Source: Thermodesulfobacteriota bacterium
GTDB lineage: Bacteria > Desulfobacterota_D > UBA1144 > Nemesobacterales > UBA2774
Reading direction: 5' to 3'
Assembly (NCBI GenBank): GCA_021604765.1
Contig: BQJP01000001.1
Coordinates: 1 to 64,000 of the forward strand
DNA: 64,000 nucleotides
Position 1 is the first letter of the stretch. Every line of letters starts with the position of its first letter. This document shows, piece by piece, positions 17,715-25,479 of the stretch. The notes under the pieces are model-generated. The model was not told where the DNA came from. It made no database searches and saw only the letters and a list, made by a program, of their open reading frames with translations. The position numbers were made by a program, and so were the translations under genes.

Positions 17715-18596
17715 TTACTGCGTGAATATTTCTTCTATTACATGCCCATCTATGTTTTGAGGCTGTTTTATACCCAGGGCTTTTAGGACAGTAGGTGCAG
17801 TATCATAAATGTTTACTTGTTCTTGTATTACATAATCTTGTTTCACTTTTTTCCCAACTGCAAGCCATGGAATTGTTGTTACGTAAGGATGGTCCCCTTT
17901 GTGGGTATCGCCTTTACCACCGTGATCAGCTGTAATAATAAGAAGTGTCTTTTCATAAATGCTAGTTTGTTTAAGTGAATCGACTATTTTGCCAAGTTCA
18001 ATATCAACTCTGTTAATCGAGTTTAAATATTCTTCTGACATCCAGCCTTCTTTGTGTCCAGGTATATCAGGTTCTGGGAAGTGTATAAGTGTGACTTTGG
18101 GCATATTTTCTTTCATATATGAAATAAAACTTTCGGCAATTTCCTTTACGCTTGTTGGGCTATATTCTATGACTTCTAATTTATCAATACTTCCAGGAAC
18201 GGCTATAAAGTTGAGTTTGTCTTTGCCGACAAACATTGCGGTACTAAAGCCCTCTTCCTTGGCTATTGTAAATATTGTCTCAAACTCTGTATAGCCCATA
18301 CTCTCTATCCATTCATTAATAATAGTAAGGTGTTTTTTGGGAACAAGACCTGTTACAAGTGATGTGTGGGATGGCAGAGTTTTGGGAGGGTCAACCGTCT
18401 TTGCGGTCAATGTAAAAGAACTTTTCTTAATAAGCGTTTTTAGGTTTGGAGCATTAGCCTCTAAGATCGCATCAGGTCTAAGACCATCAATTGTTATAAC
18501 CAGCGCGTATTCTGCGCTCTTATTATCAGGAGCTTTGATTGAAGTTAGAAATACCGGAGTAAAGACTATTAAAAAAATTAGGACTATATTTCGCAC
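17715..18596 (-). CDS. alkaline-phosphatase-superfamily phosphodiesterase
   Basis: A 293-aa secreted hydrolase with a signal peptide (about residues 1-20). Two-metal landmarks of the nucleotide pyrophosphatase/phosphodiesterase group are present: TIDGLRPDA, the nucleophile region PKTLPSHTSLVTG, PEPDIPGHKEG, ITADHGGKGDTHKGDHP. Members cleave phosphodiester or pyrophosphate bonds in the periplasm or outside. The substrate is unknown. It is a compact member, shorter than the eukaryotic-like 400-aa proteins. It points toward and nearly meets the plus-strand membrane protein gene. Confidence 0.88.
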   Translation of the reverse strand: MRNIVLIFLIVFTPVFLTSIKAPDNKSAEYALVITIDGLRPDAILEANAPNLKTLIKKSSFTLTAKTVDPPKTLPSHTSLVTGLVPKKHLTIINEWIESMGYTEFETIFTIAKEEGFSTAMFVGKDKLNFIAVPGSIDKLEVIEYSPTSVKEIAESFISYMKENMPKVTLIHFPEPDIPGHKEGWMSEEYLNSINRVDIELGKIVDSLKQTSIYEKTLLIITADHGGKGDTHKGDHPYVTTIPWLAVGKKVKQDYVIQEQVNIYDTAPTVLKALGIKQPQNIDGHVIEEIFTQ

Positions 18597-18630
18597 TACT
18601 TAATAATACCCTAATCTGTTTTTAGAAGAC

Positions 18631-18915
18631 TTACTTTGCCATACCTGCATAAGCGACAGGACGCGTGTCTCCAAATGCATTTATAATTGTATCCATGAAT
18701 TCTTTTGTGTGGTCTTCACAGAAATGATAAATGAGGGTTTCTCTTCCACCTCTGCTAGAAACTGAAACCTGTTCATAATGTCTACTGCAGAGGTCTTTGT
18801 TGCAGAGGGCGCATGGCTTAATTCCCTGGCGTTCTCCTTCGCTCTCACATCTGGTGCCATCCTCATGTTCAAAATCGCATTGGTACATTTCAACTGTGAT
18901 TGTCTTTTTGGACAT
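18631..18915 (-). CDS. small Cys/His-rich (probable zinc-binding) protein, paralogue 1
   Basis: A 94-aa protein sharing a strict ligand pattern with its two neighbours: C13-x9-C23-x11-C35-x2-C38-x4-C43-x2-H46-x19-C66-x2-H69, eight potential ligands for two zinc ions. It begins MSKKTITVEM and ends with an F-G-DTRP segment. The C-x2-C-x4-C-x2-H core recalls cross-brace fingers such as AN1, but I do not recognise a named bacterial family. It is not fused to a known domain. An AAGGAG-type site precedes the ATG. A promoter element common to all three genes lies about 100 nt upstream. Confidence 0.75.
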   Translation of the reverse strand: MSKKTITVEMYQCDFEHEDGTRCESEGERQGIKPCALCNKDLCSRHYEQVSVSSRGGRETLIYHFCEDHTKEFMDTIINAFGDTRPVAYAGMAK

Positions 18916-19017
18916 GCATATTCTCCTTATTCATAAGGCATATTTTTTCTGTATAGTTGCCATTATTTAATTACAAGCACTTTAATCTTAATAACCATTT
19001 GAGGCAACACTTTATCA

Positions 19018-19046
19018 ATTAAACTAAATCCTAGGGAATAAGTCAA
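19018..19046 (-). promoter_or_regulatory. shared promoter element, copy 1
   Basis: TTGACT, 17 nt, TTTAAT on the minus strand. The spacer (TAT, then variable bases, then GGATTTAG) is nearly the same as in the two other copies, although promoter spacers are normally free to drift. Confidence 0.7.
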
Positions 19047-19083
19047 TATAGTTTTTAGTAGATATTGGTTATTGATCAGATTG

Positions 19084-19377
19084 TTAGTTCAAAACAAGCC
19101 CATATCCAGACCCAGGTATTGGTCTGGTATCTCCAAATTTGTCCACGAGGGTTTTTAGAAATTCATCATTATGGTGCGGGCAGAAATAGTATGTAAAATG
19201 GTCTCTTGTTGACTGAATAGTAACAGTGGTTAAATCGTAATGTGTGATGCAGAGGTCTTTATTGCATATGCTGCAGACTTTTATTGCCTGATCATCTCCC
19301 TCACTAGTGCAGCGCTCGCCGTTTTCGTCTTCGTGATCACACTGGAGTATCTCAAGCTCTATCTCTCTTTTTGACAT
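19084..19377 (-). CDS. small Cys/His-rich (probable zinc-binding) protein, paralogue 2
   Basis: A 97-aa paralogue. It keeps the eight ligands at the same positions (C13, C23, C35, C38, C43, H46, then YYFC and H three residues later) and the segments QCDHEDENGERC and NKDLC. The C-terminus again has FGDTRP, followed by Gly-rich residues. Its promoter element ends only 8 nt before the start codon, giving a leaderless or very short-leader message, whereas the other copies have longer leaders. It is probably cytoplasmic, since no signal peptide is present. Confidence 0.75.
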   Translation of the reverse strand: MSKREIELEILQCDHEDENGERCTSEGDDQAIKVCSICNKDLCITHYDLTTVTIQSTRDHFTYYFCPHHNDEFLKTLVDKFGDTRPIPGSGYGLVLN

Positions 19378-19385
19378 ATCTTTCT

Positions 19386-19414
19386 ATTAGACTAAATCCT
19401 TGAATATAAGTCAA
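19386..19414 (-). promoter_or_regulatory. shared promoter element, copy 2
   Basis: TTGACT, 17 nt, TCTAAT on the minus strand, with spacer TATATTCAAGGATTTAG. The -10 is 8 nt before the start codon of paralogue 2. Confidence 0.7.
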
Positions 19415-19456
19415 TCTTAAAAAGACTGGAACAAGTTAAGTGTGTTCAACACGCAT

Positions 19457-19783
19457 TTATATCATATGTGTGCCGTCGCCTACGTTGGGCAAGTTTAGAC
19501 CCTCACCATATCGTTCTACTACGGTATCTTTGAATAGATCAGAATGTTCACTGCAGAAATAGTAGAGGAACCGCAATCGGTGTCCGTGGAATAGGGAGCT
19601 CACTTCGCCAACAGCTGTTAGGAATACTACTGTTGTAATTTGGCAATGTGATTTGCAGAGATCCATATGACAAACATGACAACTTTTAATTGTTTCCTCA
19701 TCGCCATCATTTGTACAGCGTTCACCGTTTTCGTCAACGTGGTCACACTGCAGCATTTCTATTTTGATTGTTTTCTTTGACAA
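19457..19783 (-). CDS. small Cys/His-rich (probable zinc-binding) protein, paralogue 3
   Basis: A 108-aa third copy with the same eight-ligand scaffold (QCDHVDENGERC, SCHVCHMDLCKSH, YYFCSEH). It has an 11-residue insertion between H46 and the last Cys (GEVSSLFHGHR) and a different C-terminus lacking DTRP. It is the most diverged of the three. The start codon appears as ATG in TTGTCAAAG context on the minus strand (or the neighbouring TTG), so the N-terminal residue is less certain than in the other copies. It has its own copy of the shared promoter. Confidence 0.72.
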   Translation of the reverse strand: MSKKTIKIEMLQCDHVDENGERCTNDGDEETIKSCHVCHMDLCKSHCQITTVVFLTAVGEVSSLFHGHRLRFLYYFCSEHSDLFKDTVVERYGEGLNLPNVGDGTHMI

Positions 19784-19822
19784 TTGATACCTTTGATCCT
19801 AAGATTTTAATTTCTGTACTTT

Positions 19823-19851
19823 ATTTAACTAAATTCACGAATATAAGTCAA
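19823..19851 (-). promoter_or_regulatory. shared promoter element, copy 3
   Basis: TTGACT, 17 nt, TTAAAT on the minus strand, with spacer TATATTCGTGAATTTAG. It lies about 40 nt before paralogue 3. Confidence 0.7.
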
Positions 19852-19951
19852 TATTCTTTTCAATAGATTGTTCATATTATCTCTGTTTCAACTTAAAACT
19901 TAAATAAACTAGTTTCGCAATTAAAAAAATTGTTGACCCTCGAAAATCATT

Positions 19952-20116
19952 ATGCTAATATTAAAAAAAGATGGTGGAGTTAGTGCATATGACAAGTTGT
20001 TAGAAAGAGTTGTTTTTGATTTTAGAAATGTTTCTTATCCAAAAACACGCTGGCTCATACTAAAAGTGTTAGAAGTAAGTGCTTATTGCAATTTAATGAA
20101 GTGGTCAAGGAAATAG
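19952..20116 (+). CDS. possible 54-aa small protein before the radical SAM gene
   Basis: A 54-codon frame with a mixed, protein-like composition (ERVVFDFRNVSYPKTRWL, later LEVSAYCNLMKWSRK) lies in the otherwise gene-free 445-nt gap. No Shine-Dalgarno sequence precedes the ATG. A TTGACC/TAATAT pair overlaps its first codons rather than preceding them. It could be a small protein, the remnant of a larger gene, or chance. No function is proposed. Confidence 0.3.
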   Translation: MLILKKDGGVSAYDKLLERVVFDFRNVSYPKTRWLILKVLEVSAYCNLMKWSRK

Positions 20117-20191
20117 TATTAATAATTAGATTTATTGGGGTTGCCCGTCCCATATTTTAAAAAATTGTTTATAGTTTGTCTTACTTCTCAC

Positions 20192-20220
20192 TTGATAAAC
20201 TGCTTGTAGTAATGTATAAA
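20192..20220 (+). promoter_or_regulatory. leaderless-type promoter of the radical SAM gene
   Basis: TTGATA, 17 nt, TATAAA. The -10 ends 8 nt before the ATG and there is no ribosome-binding sequence. Confidence 0.6.
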
Positions 20221-20228
20221 ATACCCTA

Positions 20229-21197
20229 ATGATTTCACCTCAAGAAAGCTTAAAAGGCGCAATTAAATTTTTTCACACTAAAGCCAAAGGTAGCCCAACA
20301 CTCCTCAATTTAGAGATTACAAAACTTTGTAATGCTAAATGCGACTTTTGTGATTATTGGCAAACTCGGCACGAAGAACGTTTATATGACTACCGCCCTG
20401 TGATTAAAAAAATTGATCCTCTAGTAGTAGTTGTTACTGGGGGGGAGCCCATGCTTCGCAAGGATCTGCCCGATATAATAAGGCAGATTAAAGAGTGTTC
20501 TTACTTTATTTTTACTTCCATGGTAACCAAAGGTGATTTGCTAACAGTCGACAAAGCCCAAGAACTCTTTGACGCTGGAATAAATCAGATTGCTGTATCT
20601 TTGGACTTTCCAAATAAACAGCATGATACATATAGAGGTATTCCAGGGCTTTGGGATAAGTTATCTAAATTGATGCCTGAGTTAGGGAAGAGGTTCCCTG
20701 ATCAGAAGATAACAATGAACACAATTATTATGGAAGATAATCTTGAACAAGTTCCTGAACTTGCCAGAAAAGCTCATGAATGGGGAGTAGGTATTTCCTT
20801 CAGCTCTTATTGTGTTATGAAAACTAATAATGAAGAGCACTTTGTTCCACAGGAAGAAATACAAAAAGTTCAGAACTTAGTAGATGAACTTATTCACATG
20901 AGAAGAAAGTATAAAGGGACAATACTTTCAACTGAATATTATTTAAATGAAATACCACGGTATTTTGAATCAGGTGGAATTCCTGGATGTACGGCTGGGA
21001 TAAGCCATATACAGGTTACTCCTAGCGGTCATTTAAAACGCTGTTCTGAGATGCCGGTCACAGCACATTATTCCGAATATCACCCCAAACTTTACGGAGA
21101 GACTAAATGCACTGAGTGCTGGTATAGTTGTAGAGGCGAAACTCAAACTTCTGCTAGTATTAAACGCGCACTTGAGTATATGGGTGTCTGGGTTTAA
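20229..21197 (+). CDS. radical SAM protein with C-terminal cysteine cluster
   Basis: A 322-aa radical SAM enzyme. It has the SAM-cluster motif C34-x3-C38-x2-C41 (EITKLCNAKCDFCDYW), followed by VVTGGEPMLRKD and the SLDFPNKQHDTYRG strand. The C-terminal part has PGCTAG, RCSEM and a CTECWYSCRG cluster (about residues 255-305) that may hold an auxiliary Fe-S cluster, as in SPASM/twitch proteins. Substrate unknown. It is preceded by a strong promoter with no leader. The small frame upstream is the only candidate partner nearby, and no maturation or export genes accompany it. Confidence 0.85.
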   Translation: MISPQESLKGAIKFFHTKAKGSPTLLNLEITKLCNAKCDFCDYWQTRHEERLYDYRPVIKKIDPLVVVVTGGEPMLRKDLPDIIRQIKECSYFIFTSMVTKGDLLTVDKAQELFDAGINQIAVSLDFPNKQHDTYRGIPGLWDKLSKLMPELGKRFPDQKITMNTIIMEDNLEQVPELARKAHEWGVGISFSSYCVMKTNNEEHFVPQEEIQKVQNLVDELIHMRRKYKGTILSTEYYLNEIPRYFESGGIPGCTAGISHIQVTPSGHLKRCSEMPVTAHYSEYHPKLYGETKCTECWYSCRGETQTSASIKRALEYMGVWV

Positions 21198-21251
21198 TTT
21201 TTTCTTAGGAATAACAACTTCTAAACTTCTACTAAGATATAAAAGTGAAAA

Positions 21252-22685
21252 TTATTTAACACGCCAGATTGTGTTGTCGGCTTTATCTTCTAGCACGATT
21301 CCTTTCGCATCAAGTTCATCTCTGATTTCATCAGCACGAGCCCAGTTTTTATCTTTTCGGGCTGAGATCCTCTCTTCAATAAGCTGTTCAATTTCTTCTT
21401 CTGTAATTTCTGTAGAAGCTTTTTCAAGCTTATGAGATTGCAAGTATTCGTTTGGGTCATATTCTAATATGCCAAGTGTCTGTGCAAACTGATCAACCTC
21501 TTTAAGCGCAGTTTTTAATGTTGGCGTCCATCCATTAGAATCAATTGATCTGTTAATAGCTCTGGTTAATTCAAATAAATTCCCAAGCGCTTCAGCCGTA
21601 TTAAAGTCGTCACACATCGCGCTTACCCAGCTTTCTTTAAAAGCCTCAATGCTAGATTCTAATTCTTTATCTGCTTCGTTTTTGGTTTCCGCTAAATCAT
21701 TGGCTCGTTTTAAGGTCATATAGAGTCTTTCAAGCGCAGCCTCTGCTTCGTTCATAGTCGTGTCTGAAAAATCAGCCGGATTGAGGTATTGATGAGACAG
21801 GAAAAAGAGCCTTATTGCTTCTTTGCTCCACATTGATACAGCTTCATTTACATTTAAAATGTTTCCGATAGATTTGGACATCTTCTCGCGGTTAATTTGG
21901 ATGAGCCCGTTATGAACCCAATACTTCGCAAACGGTTTCCCAGTAGCAGCTTCAGACTGGGCTATCTCGTTTTCGTGGTGTGGAAATATCAAATCTTTTC
22001 CGCCACCATGTATGTCAAAGCTGTCGCCTAAGTATTTTGTGCTCATTAGTGAACACTCAATGTGCCATCCAGGGCGACCGTTGCCCCATGGGCTTTCCCA
22101 AAAAGGTTCCCCGGGCTTGGCAGCTTTCCAGAGTGCAAAGTCTAATGGGTCTTCTTTTTTTTCATTTATATCAATCCTAGTCCCAGCCATCATATCATCA
22201 GGGTCTCTTTTTGAGAGTTTCCCGTAGCCGTTAAATTTCTTAACAGAGAAAAACACATCACCTTCTGACTGGTAAGCATGTCCGTTATCAATAATCCTCT
22301 GGATCATCTCGATTATCTCAGGCACATGTTCGGTAACTTTGGGTTGAGTGGTAGGAGGTTTAACTCCAATAGATGCCATATCTTCTTGATATTCCTGAAT
22401 GTATTTCTCTGAGATTTCGTTAGCAGGAATCCCCGTCTCATTGGATTTAGCTATGATTTTGTCATCAATATCTGTGAAGTTTCTTACATATGTAACTTCA
22501 TACCCTAAATAAGTTAGAAACCTTTCTATGACATCAAATGTGACTGCCGCTCTTGCGTGTCCCAGGTGTGCTGAAGAATAAACCGTAGGTCCGCAAACAT
22601 ACATCTTTATTTTGTTTTCTGAATAAGGTACTAACTCCTCTTTCTTCTGAGTGAGTGTGTTGTATAGAGTTACTTTTTTACTCAT
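21252..22685 (-). CDS. cysS: cysteinyl-tRNA synthetase
   Basis: Charges tRNA-Cys. This 477-aa class I synthetase has the zinc/active-site start MYVCGPTVYSSAHLGHARA (HIGH-type HLGH), the second metal-site Cys in GWHIECS, HHENEIAQSEA, and the KMSKS loop in REKMSKSIGN. The C-terminal helical anticodon domain (about 400-470) is intact. Length is standard. It is followed on the same strand, upstream, by the SDR gene 12 nt away, so both may be co-transcribed. Confidence 0.97.
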   Translation of the reverse strand: MSKKVTLYNTLTQKKEELVPYSENKIKMYVCGPTVYSSAHLGHARAAVTFDVIERFLTYLGYEVTYVRNFTDIDDKIIAKSNETGIPANEISEKYIQEYQEDMASIGVKPPTTQPKVTEHVPEIIEMIQRIIDNGHAYQSEGDVFFSVKKFNGYGKLSKRDPDDMMAGTRIDINEKKEDPLDFALWKAAKPGEPFWESPWGNGRPGWHIECSLMSTKYLGDSFDIHGGGKDLIFPHHENEIAQSEAATGKPFAKYWVHNGLIQINREKMSKSIGNILNVNEAVSMWSKEAIRLFFLSHQYLNPADFSDTTMNEAEAALERLYMTLKRANDLAETKNEADKELESSIEAFKESWVSAMCDDFNTAEALGNLFELTRAINRSIDSNGWTPTLKTALKEVDQFAQTLGILEYDPNEYLQSHKLEKASTEITEEEIEQLIEERISARKDKNWARADEIRDELDAKGIVLEDKADNTIWRVK

Positions 22686-22697
22686 ATGATTTCCTGA

Positions 22698-23501
22698 TTA
22701 GATTAGGTCTTCGCCGCCGTCTACTTTAATAACATTTCCTGTAAGAAAATGTGTTCCCGGTCCGCTTAGGGCAGCAATTGCTTCTGCTACATCTTGGGTT
22801 GTGGTAAGTCTATTCGCCGGGTTTACCGCTATTGCGTGCTTAACTATTTCTTCATTTCCCGGGATTTTTTCGAGTGCCGGAGTTAGTGTAACGCCAGCTT
22901 GAATTGAATTTGCAGTTATCCCTTTAGGTGAAAGTTCATAAGCGAGTTGTCTTATATGTGATTCTAGGGCTGCTTTTGAAGCAGAAACTGCGCCGTATGT
23001 TGGCCATATCCTGTGTCCTCCAGCACTAGTCATAGCAAAAATTCTGCCACCTTCACCCATTAGGCCTCTAGCTACGGCCTCCTGGGACCAGTAAACAAGG
23101 CTATGCGCCATTACATCTAAAGTCATATCAAAGTTCTTACTGTTTAAGCGTGATCTTTCATCATCTGCTATATAAGGTTTTAAAGTGCCAAAAGCAAGAG
23201 AGTGAATAAGTACTTTCAAACTTCCGGGGTTGTTATTCTGATCAAGTACCTGCTCCATCTCAACAAGTACTTCATTGCGCTTATCAGGATCTGAGGCGTT
23301 AACATTAAAAAAGTAGGCTTGTCTTCCTTTTGCTTTGATTTGCTCCTGTATTTCTTCAACATGGGGCATTGTGCCTTTTCTATCTAAATGCACACCAAAA
23401 ATATTCATGCCTTGGTTTGCTAATTCTAATGCAGCAGCTTCACCAAAACCGCTTGAGGCGCCTAGTATTAAAGCCCATTTGTTTTCTAATGCATTTGCCA
23501 T
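22698..23501 (-). CDS. SDR enzyme, enoyl-ACP reductase III (FabL)-like
   Basis: A 267-aa short-chain dehydrogenase with the cofactor loop GASSGFGEAAA. The catalytic pair is Tyr-x6-Lys (YGAVSASKAALE), the spacing of FabI/FabL enoyl-ACP reductases rather than the Tyr-x3-Lys of ordinary SDRs. LAYELSPKGITANS and GNVIKVDGGEDL complete the fold. The likely role is the last reduction step of fatty acid elongation. The divergent neighbour pgpA is also a lipid gene. No substrate proof; other SDR activities remain possible. Confidence 0.8.
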   Translation of the reverse strand: MANALENKWALILGASSGFGEAAALELANQGMNIFGVHLDRKGTMPHVEEIQEQIKAKGRQAYFFNVNASDPDKRNEVLVEMEQVLDQNNNPGSLKVLIHSLAFGTLKPYIADDERSRLNSKNFDMTLDVMAHSLVYWSQEAVARGLMGEGGRIFAMTSAGGHRIWPTYGAVSASKAALESHIRQLAYELSPKGITANSIQAGVTLTPALEKIPGNEEIVKHAIAVNPANRLTTTQDVAEAIAALSGPGTHFLTGNVIKVDGGEDLI

Positions 23502-23551
23502 TGTTAAATTGTGCTCCCTATGTAATTTAGATTAATAAAAATTCTGTACAG

Positions 23552-23579
23552 ATATTACGTAGTTTGAGTGGAATTTCAA
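23552..23579 (-). promoter_or_regulatory. promoter of the FabL-like gene and cysS
   Basis: TTGAAA, 16 nt, TAATAT on the minus strand, about 50 nt before the SDR start. A GGGAG ribosome site lies further downstream. Confidence 0.45.
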
Positions 23580-23582
23580 GGA

Positions 23583-23735
23583 TATGCCAAAGGAGTGAAG
23601 CTTTATTTTGAAGACAATATTAATGAAAAGAATATATATATTTTCAGTTTTTTTGGATATTAGAACCTTTTGTGTTTCTAAGCTTGATATGTTTCTTGAC
23701 ACATACTGTCAATGATGCAAACTCCTTTTGGCATA
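23583..23735. repeat. spaced inverted repeat between fabL-like and pgpA
   Basis: TATGCCAAAGGAGT (left arm) and ACTCCTTTTGGCATA (right arm) are reverse complements apart from one extra base. They are 124 nt apart in the intergenic region between two divergent lipid genes. The arms could be two copies of one operator in opposite orientation, or stems of a cruciform. Confidence 0.6.
23696..23712. promoter_or_regulatory. palindromic operator candidate TTGACA-N5-TGTCAA
   Basis: A perfect 6-bp inverted repeat with a 5-nt centre inside the fabL-like/pgpA intergenic region. Its left half resembles a -35 hexamer, but no good -10 follows at 16-18 nt, so an operator role is as likely as a promoter. Confidence 0.4.
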
Positions 23736-23765
23736 CTCAGAAACATTTAATTGGTGCTATATTCA

Positions 23766-24224
23766 ATGAAAAATAGTATTGCAAAAATTATTGCGACGTT
23801 CTTTTATGTGGGATTAATTCCTATAGGTCCTGGCACTTTCGGCACACTAGCTGCCATCCCACTATTTTATGCACTTACTTTTACACCGCTTTACTTATAC
23901 TTAGCAATTACAATTGTAATAATATTAATATCAGTTTGGGCATCAACTATTGCTGAGGAAATTTATAACAAACACGACCCAGGTCAGGTAGTGGCAGATG
24001 AAGTTTGCGGATATCTAGTAACTATGATTTTAGTGCCACCAACAATAAGTAACATATTCCTTGGTTTTCTATTGTTTAGACTCTTTGATATAGCTAAACC
24101 CTATCCGGTAAGAAAATTTGAGAAACTGCCCGGAGGATGGGGGATTGTAATAGATGATGTTGCAGCAGGAGTGTATGCCTGTATAACCCTGCATATTCTG
24201 GGCAGATGGGTATTCTGGACATAA
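23766..24224 (+). CDS. pgpA: phosphatidylglycerophosphatase A
   Basis: Membrane enzyme that dephosphorylates phosphatidylglycerol phosphate. The family signatures GLIPIGPGTFGTLAAIPL, VVADEVCGYL, LFRLFDIAKPYPV and GGWGIVIDDVAAG are present, with about four membrane helices. I chose the ATG (MKNSIAKIIATFF, 152 aa) over a TTG five codons earlier, because the ATG start fits the family length. cinA begins 1 nt after its stop, so pgpA, cinA and probably recA form one unit. Confidence 0.94.
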   Translation: MKNSIAKIIATFFYVGLIPIGPGTFGTLAAIPLFYALTFTPLYLYLAITIVIILISVWASTIAEEIYNKHDPGQVVADEVCGYLVTMILVPPTISNIFLGFLLFRLFDIAKPYPVRKFEKLPGGWGIVIDDVAAGVYACITLHILGRWVFWT

Positions 24225-24225
24225 T

Positions 24226-25467
24226 ATGAAAATAGAGATTCTAACTACAGGCGATGAACTAATGAGTGGACTCACGCGTGACGGGAACTTCCAGTGGGCC
24301 GGTGAGATTTTGACTGCGCTAGGGTTTGATGTTGCCTATCACACGACAGTGGGCGACGACATGATCAGGCTTAAATCTGTCTTCAAAAACGCAAAGAATA
24401 GGGCCGATGCAGTAATAGTAACGGGGGGGCTTGGACCCACGCCAGATGATCTTACAATTGAAGTAGCGGCAGAGTTTCTAAATGTCGGACTTGAACTAAA
24501 TCAACCTGCGCTGGATATGATGACTGAGAGATTTAGGAAAATTGGAAGGACTGTAAGCGAAACAAATATGAAACAGGTTTATCTGCCTAAAGGGTCAACT
24601 ACTTTACTAAACAAATGGGGAACGGCCCCGGGATTTAGCTGTGAGGTTGAGAATACCGTTTTTTTCTTTCTCCCAGGAGTGCCTAAAGAATTTAGGGCAA
24701 TGATGGATGAGTACGTACTTCCAGAACTTGAGAAAAGAAATCCCCAAATGAAAAAATCGTATATGAGGCTTGTGAAGACCTTTGGGCTTCCTGAATCTGA
24801 AGTTGCTCAGAAGTTAGAAGGAATAGAAAGAGAAGGAATTAGACTAGGATATAGAGCTCATTTCAGAGAGATTCATTTAAGAGTATCATCGTTCGCAGAC
24901 ACAGAAAATGAAGCACAATCATTAATGTCTGAATTTCTAAACGAAGTTGATTCTCGATTAGGACGCTATGTCTTTACAACTGAGGGGGAAATGTTAGAAG
25001 AGGTTGTAGGGGCGCTTCTTAAACAGCATGAGATGACACTTGCGACCGCAGAGTCTTGCACCGGAGGGCTACTTTCACACAGAATGACAAACGTGCCGGG
25101 AAGCTCGTCATGCTTTCTAGAAGGAGTAGTTTCATATAGTAATGAAGCCAAATCCAAAATTCTGGGAGTGCCAATGGCTCTTATTGATTCTTATGGTGCT
25201 GTTAGCGCGCAGGTTGTAGAGGCTATGGCAAAGGGTGTAAAGGAATTAGCTGGTTCTGACATAGGTATAGGAATTTCAGGTATCGCCGGTCCAGGAGGTG
25301 GTACCCCTGAAAAACCAGTTGGGACTGTGTATATTGGTTTGTATAGTGAGACAAAAGGTGCTGTTTCACATAAATTTCACTTCCATGGGACAAGAGAAGA
25401 GATCAAACTAGTAACAGTTTTAAACGCACTTGACCTGATTAGGCAAAGTTTATTAAATAATGTATAA
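24226..25467 (+). CDS. cinA: CinA-family nicotinamide-nucleotide amidohydrolase
   Basis: 413-aa two-domain protein. The N-terminal MoCF-like domain (TGDELMSG, VTGGLGPTPDDLT) acts on pyridine-nucleotide derivatives. The C-terminal PncC domain (about 255-410; TAESCTGGLLSHRMT, GISGIAGPGGG, KPVGTVYIG) deamidates nicotinamide mononucleotide. Gene order pgpA-cinA-recA is widespread. The start directly follows the pgpA stop, so translation is probably coupled. Confidence 0.95.
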   Translation: MKIEILTTGDELMSGLTRDGNFQWAGEILTALGFDVAYHTTVGDDMIRLKSVFKNAKNRADAVIVTGGLGPTPDDLTIEVAAEFLNVGLELNQPALDMMTERFRKIGRTVSETNMKQVYLPKGSTTLLNKWGTAPGFSCEVENTVFFFLPGVPKEFRAMMDEYVLPELEKRNPQMKKSYMRLVKTFGLPESEVAQKLEGIEREGIRLGYRAHFREIHLRVSSFADTENEAQSLMSEFLNEVDSRLGRYVFTTEGEMLEEVVGALLKQHEMTLATAESCTGGLLSHRMTNVPGSSSCFLEGVVSYSNEAKSKILGVPMALIDSYGAVSAQVVEAMAKGVKELAGSDIGIGISGIAGPGGGTPEKPVGTVYIGLYSETKGAVSHKFHFHGTREEIKLVTVLNALDLIRQSLLNNV

Positions 25468-25479
25468 TTTGGAGGTATT

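Noticed and set aside
20229-21197. Radical SAM gene as a bona fide RiPP cluster
   Set aside because: No precursor with a leader/core pattern, transporter or peptidase can be shown; kept only as a low-interest observation.
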